A stretch of 64,000 nt of DNA. It comes from Azadirachta indica. Lineage: Eukaryota; Streptophyta; Magnoliopsida; Sapindales; Meliaceae. The DNA lies in contig CM040447.1 of NCBI GenBank assembly GCA_022749755.1, forward strand, positions 1,172,033 to 1,236,032, read 5' to 3'. The position numbers and the translations under genes were made by a program. This document shows positions 60,004 to 64,000 of the stretch, piece after piece. How positions within the stretch are numbered: the stretch's first letter is position 1; each line of letters begins with the position of its first letter. The notes below the pieces were generated by a model, which saw only the letters and a program-made list of their open reading frames with translations, had not been told where the DNA came from and ran no database searches.

Positions 60004-61090
60004 GATTAATCTTTTTCACTAATTATAATTATGATGTTGTATTGTAAATCAATTTCAATTATCAACCAAATAATATTAATAAAGTATGTTCCTTAATTTA
60101 TTCTTACGATAGAAATATTTATTAATTTTATTTTATTCATTAAATGATAAATTTGATTTCCTATAAAAGGATAGTAAAAACTGTCTATTAAAGTTTCAAA
60201 AAATACATATTAATTGTCCAAAAATTGTTTATTGTGAACAAGCTCTCCTAAGTTTGAGGAAATAATAGATAATTTAGGTCTTAACGATCATCTTGAATTA
60301 AATAATATTATATTAATTACCATATGCCATAGAATTTGGAGTCTTCCCTAACTTCCAATGTGGAAGCTTAATCAAGTTTATGACATACTTTTTTGAGTGC
60401 TTTAGCGTTATTTCTTCTCATATCCAACATCTTTTTTTATGTCTACTCACCTGTTTTCAAAACAATTAAAACATTTAGAAAACACCCTTTATAAATATAA
60501 TTTTATAGTTTAAAAAATCAGACTAAATTCAATTAAAATTCTCAATTTTTGATAGGTTTTTAATATAACACTAATAAATTTTAAATATAATTTATATTTT
60601 AAAAACTGTTTAAAAACCCACCATGTGAACATTACATCTCATTTTTACTAACCACCATTTTTACCCAACCAAAAAATAAGGTACGGGCCATGCTCTATGC
60701 TTTACTATTGTAACAGTGAATACCAAAGATTTTGTATAGTTGTATAATCTTTTATTCTTTTTAGAGGACGAATATGATGTATTAATTGTCGGAACTATTG
60801 GAGAGAATGCAAAACTATAGCTAGCAAAACAAAGTTAAAGGAATGCTTAGTAGGAAAGGATTTGATTCAAGCTACTATCCAACACATTTATCATACAATT
60901 CATGGTGTGAAACTTGAAAGTCTAGGCCATAACAAATTTGTTTCTTAATTCGCGTTCGTTACAGATAGATTAAGGATCATTACGGGAGGTTCATAGAGTT
61001 TTGACAATATCTTTACATCCCAAATAGACTTTACAATACTATCTTTATTGGTTCATTTCGTACAAAATTCCAATAACATGTATGTATAAT
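60004..61090. other. AT-rich intergenic region
   Basis: No gene, RNA or element boundary recognised. Confidence 0.55.
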
Positions 61091-61567
61091 TAGGAGTAGA
61101 CACAGTTCGGTTCAGTCCGAATTTTTAAAAAACTAGACCGGACCCAAAAATTTCATGTTTCAAATTTTTTAGATCAGATTAAATTGAATTGGAAGAAGAA
61201 TCCGGATCGGACCGAACCGATTGTACGTCAGAACCGAATTAAAACCGAATCGATCGGTTCGATTTTCGGTTCGGTTCGATTTTTAAATAAATTTATTATT
61301 TTTTTAAAGTTTTTTGTATCATTAAACGATGTCATTTTACAAAAATACAATAAAAAGATGTTGTTTGGATGAAAAAATATTAAAAAATAATATTTTCAGT
61401 CCGATCTAGATTTTTTGGATTAAAACCGAAATCGGACCGAAAATTTTTGGTTTTTTATTTTAAGACCCAAAACTGGACCAAATTGCATAAAATACCAAAC
61501 CAAATCCATAAATTTCAGTCCGGTTCTGCTCCGGTCCGGTTCGAGTCGATTTTTCTACCCACCCCTA
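61091..61567. mobile_element. hAT-like MITE with GGTTCGGTTCG-rich ends
   Basis: A 477-base element without coding capacity. Its ends are imperfect inverted repeats (TAGGAGTAGACA at the left; the right end reads TAGGGGTGGGTA on the other strand). Just inside both ends are many GGTTCGGTTC or CCGAACCGAA units, which could fold into a long hairpin. The flanking 8-mers TGTATAAT and CGTGTAAT agree at 6 of 8 positions, fitting a worn hAT-type duplication. The family is common in plants. Confidence 0.6.
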
Positions 61568-63773
61568 CGTGTAATGAAATGGAGTATTTTGTAGGTAACT
61601 TCATTAGCAAATGTTAGAATTAAAACACAGGATATAGAAGCGCAGCCAATAAAAACATAAAGTTTGGAAACATAAATTTTGTTATAATTAAAAAGAGTAT
61701 GTAATTGGTAGATTAGCGAAAACACAAATTTGAATATAAACAAAATAAACCTTCCCATTTTTCTCATGTCATTTGCTTTTAGTCCAATTGCTTTCTTATA
61801 TATGTTCCATAGATTAAATACATTTCATAACCATAAATAACATATTAAAGTAGCTAATTTTAATTTCCTATTGTATGATATAAAAAATGATAATTAAGGA
61901 CATTTTCTAATTTATTTGTAACAACTTACATAGTAAAAAAAGTAAAGATATATTTTCATTTTTCTAATTGGTCAAATTAAACACATGTTGTATGAATCAC
62001 ATGTTACAACAATTTTTTTCTAGAAGAAATACACATGTAACTATTATTGTACAAATCTTAGCTTACTCGCTATCTTAACGCCAACATTGAATTCTCAAAT
62101 GCTTCTTTTTCCAATAATAAATTAAAATCTCATATTTGGCTATAATCAAATCATCATGATAGTAAATTATTGTGCTCAATTCTATATCAAATAAATCTTA
62201 TCTTTACCTAGTTAAGGTAATGCACTTTTATAATATAAGCTCCAAATATTGTTAGTGTCTCATCTGACCTTGTTTCAATTAGCAATTTAGGAGATGATTA
62301 GTTGGTAAGCAAGTTGATTTTAGATGTGATGATATATCACTGGGGTTAAAATATGTGTCATTATGCAATACACTATAAAGAAATAAATAAAAGAACAAAA
62401 AAAAAGTTCATTTATTCATAGAACATATGAAAATAACATCTCAATTCAATTAAAAATAGAACCTAAATAATCCTAAAGATCGAGTGTGTGATGAATAAAC
62501 ATTTCTAATAATTGTTTTAGTCAATAGATTAGTCATCATGTGAACTAATTCAATAAAATAATTGATAACTTACAAACAAGTGAAAAAAACAAACGCATAA
62601 ACTCAAGTAATAAACCTAATAAAAATTCATTGATCAAAACTTGATAATATTTGTTAAAAATAATGAGAAAGTTTGATATTTTAGTTTATTGGACAAATTC
62701 AATAAAATAATTCATATGAATTATTACTCCCCAACGTCATTTGAGAAATTGTTGTCAATTTAAGCTAAACTTCGAGACACATACGATGTGATTTTTTTTT
62801 TCTTGCCTTGAATAATCTGAAAACGTTTTCATAATTAAAAGTATTGTGCACTAATGGGATTTTTTTCTGCACAAGAGGCCCATTTCGATCAGCTTAAATG
62901 AAGCCATATCCTATTGTGAAAAAGGTAAAAGCATTGGAAAATTAAACAAGAGAAAAGGCAACAGCCATCAGAGTATGAAATTTTAAGAAAGAAATGGGAA
63001 CATGGGCAACGTAATTAGTCCAATCAAGTGACTCACATATTAAAATTAGAGCTTTTTTTTTTTTTCATTTCGGAAAAAAATTCTGTACGGGTCAAGCCGA
63101 GACCAAGCCTCAGATATTTTTAAATTAAGCAAAGTTTCGCATTGACCTTACGTTTTCAAGACTAGTGGGTCTACTATTTCCGTGTTGAACGAGAAGCCTC
63201 GTATAATTTGCGATGAAACTTCCTTGTTTGAAAGACCTCTATAATTAAAATTTTCCGCAAATGACTCGTCAATATTGTCTCCAATAATTTTTTCTTTCTT
63301 AATTTTCATTATCAATTTCATGTGTAGCTGGGCTGTTGGGTAATGATCAAATATCTGGAATTTCAAATTTTATGTTTTCATAAATAACTAATAATACTTA
63401 TTGGTATAAAACAAGTTTATAATCTCCATTGGGATGCTTAAATTATTATTAGCCATCATCTCTAGTTAACATAAAAAGAAATTAGGGATCCTAAATACTC
63501 AAATCTTATTCTCTAAACAGCGCCTTTGTCTACCAGTGCAGAATCTACGGGTGCGTATTTATCTACCGTATTAGATGTTACAGGACACAACATTATATGG
63601 TAGTATCTATCCTCATATTCCTATAAAGCAGTCTGGCATGAGGCAGCAATCCAGCGTACTCATTCCTACTCTTACCAATGTTTTAGTAGAAGAGTACTTG
63701 AAGTTTCTCCAGAAATCCAAATTAAGCAAGTAAAGCTGAAAATATATCAGCGAGAGAAAGTTTACTTTCCTCA
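61568..63773. other. Intergenic region upstream of the lectin kinase gene
   Basis: AT-rich, with no supported coding sequence; short frames at 61555-61767 and 63148-63366 show no domain. A TATAAA at 63622-63627 lies about 150 bases before the lectin kinase ATG and is its likely TATA box. Confidence 0.55.
63622..63627 (+). promoter_or_regulatory. TATA box of the lectin receptor kinase gene
   Basis: TATAAA in CCTATAAAGCAG, 147 bases before the ATG; transcription would start near 63655. Confidence 0.5.
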
Positions 63774-64000
63774 ATGGGTTCTGCTCTTAGATCAATTTAC
63801 TTCCGTATAGTTTTCTCTGTATCGTTGATTTGCTTAGCCTTGTCTCAAGATGAGGAGGAGTTCGTGTACCACGGCTTCTACCAAGATCCCCAACTGCGTC
63901 GAGATGGACTCGCAGCAGTACAAGGCAGCGGTCTATTGCAGCTAACCAACATCGTCGATGCTAAGCAAAAAGCAGGGCATGCTTTCTATCCATTCGCAAT
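63774..64000 (+). CDS. L-type lectin-domain receptor kinase, N-terminal part, cut by the window end
   Basis: 75 residues from ATG 63774, open to the window edge. A signal peptide (MGSALRSIYFRIVFSVSLIC, then LALSQ) is followed by the start of a legume-lectin domain: FVYHGFYQDPQLRRDGLAAV, GSGLLQLTN and KQKAGHAFYPF. This order is the typical opening of plant L-type LecRKs, plasma-membrane kinases with an extracellular lectin domain that act in defence and development. These genes are usually intronless and about 2 kb. The kinase part lies outside, so a lectin-only protein cannot be excluded. It reads as intact. Confidence 0.85.
   Translation, partial: MGSALRSIYFRIVFSVSLICLALSQDEEEFVYHGFYQDPQLRRDGLAAVQGSGLLQLTNIVDAKQKAGHAFYPFA

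Noticed and set aside
61555..61767. 70-codon minus-strand frame at the MITE edge
   Set aside because: Overlaps the MITE end and has no family resemblance.
63148..63366. 72-codon minus-strand frame upstream of the lectin kinase
   Set aside because: No recognisable family or promoter; it could be an exon remnant but the evidence is too weak.
1..64000. CRISPR arrays, bacterial operons, tRNA or rRNA genes
   Set aside because: None seen. Regular repeats in the window are LTRs, microsatellites or the gap-flanking duplication.

Overview
This is plant nuclear DNA, most likely from a eudicot. It is very AT-rich, its host genes are intron-split and widely spaced, and about two thirds of it is layered retrotransposons of plant-only types (Athila-type Ty3/gypsy, chromovirus, copia, and L1-type LINEs with RNase H). 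Only two host genes are seen: a DYAD/SWI1-like gene on the minus strand (10328-14374) and the first exon of an L-type lectin receptor kinase running off the right edge (63774-64000). I cannot name the species.

Layout. 1-10334 is AT-rich non-coding sequence holding a ~4.8 kb near-identical direct duplication (602-5414 and 5515-10334) that meets at a 100-base N gap; this looks like an assembly or haplotype artefact, though a real tandem duplication is possible. 10328-14374 is an eight-exon gene that I assembled from splice sites with consistent phases. It has a DYAD/AMEIOTIC1-type core followed by repeated coiled-coil modules. 15058-29693 is an old LINE on the minus strand, split inside its RNase H region by an Athila-type element (15699-26543, target duplication TAAAG). 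29694-about 35440 is a decayed chromovirus. 35440-38654 is AT-rich with nothing convincing.

38672-59986 is a three-level nest in which every level keeps its target duplication. A full-length L1-type LINE (minus strand, 17-bp duplication) was hit by a copia element (42050-58420, duplication GTTAT). The copia element was in turn hit inside its integrase gene by a young Athila-type element (45020-55973, duplication GACAT). 60004-63773 is intergenic and contains a hAT-like MITE.

The most unusual content is in the inner Athila element. Between the end of pol and the 3' LTR, where Athila relatives may carry an env-like gene, there are two intact sense-strand ORFs. One (51921-52469) encodes a 182-residue basic protein with a C4 cysteine cluster; it resembles the cysteine-rich nucleic-acid-binding proteins of plant filamentous RNA viruses. 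The other (52767-53417) is an intronless, apparently complete LONELY GUY (LOG) cytokinin riboside monophosphate phosphoribohydrolase. The element's own gag-pol frame is broken by nonsense codons and an integrase deletion, whereas both cargo ORFs remain open. This looks like a retrotransposon that captured a cytokinin-activating host gene together with a possible virus-type RNA-binding protein.
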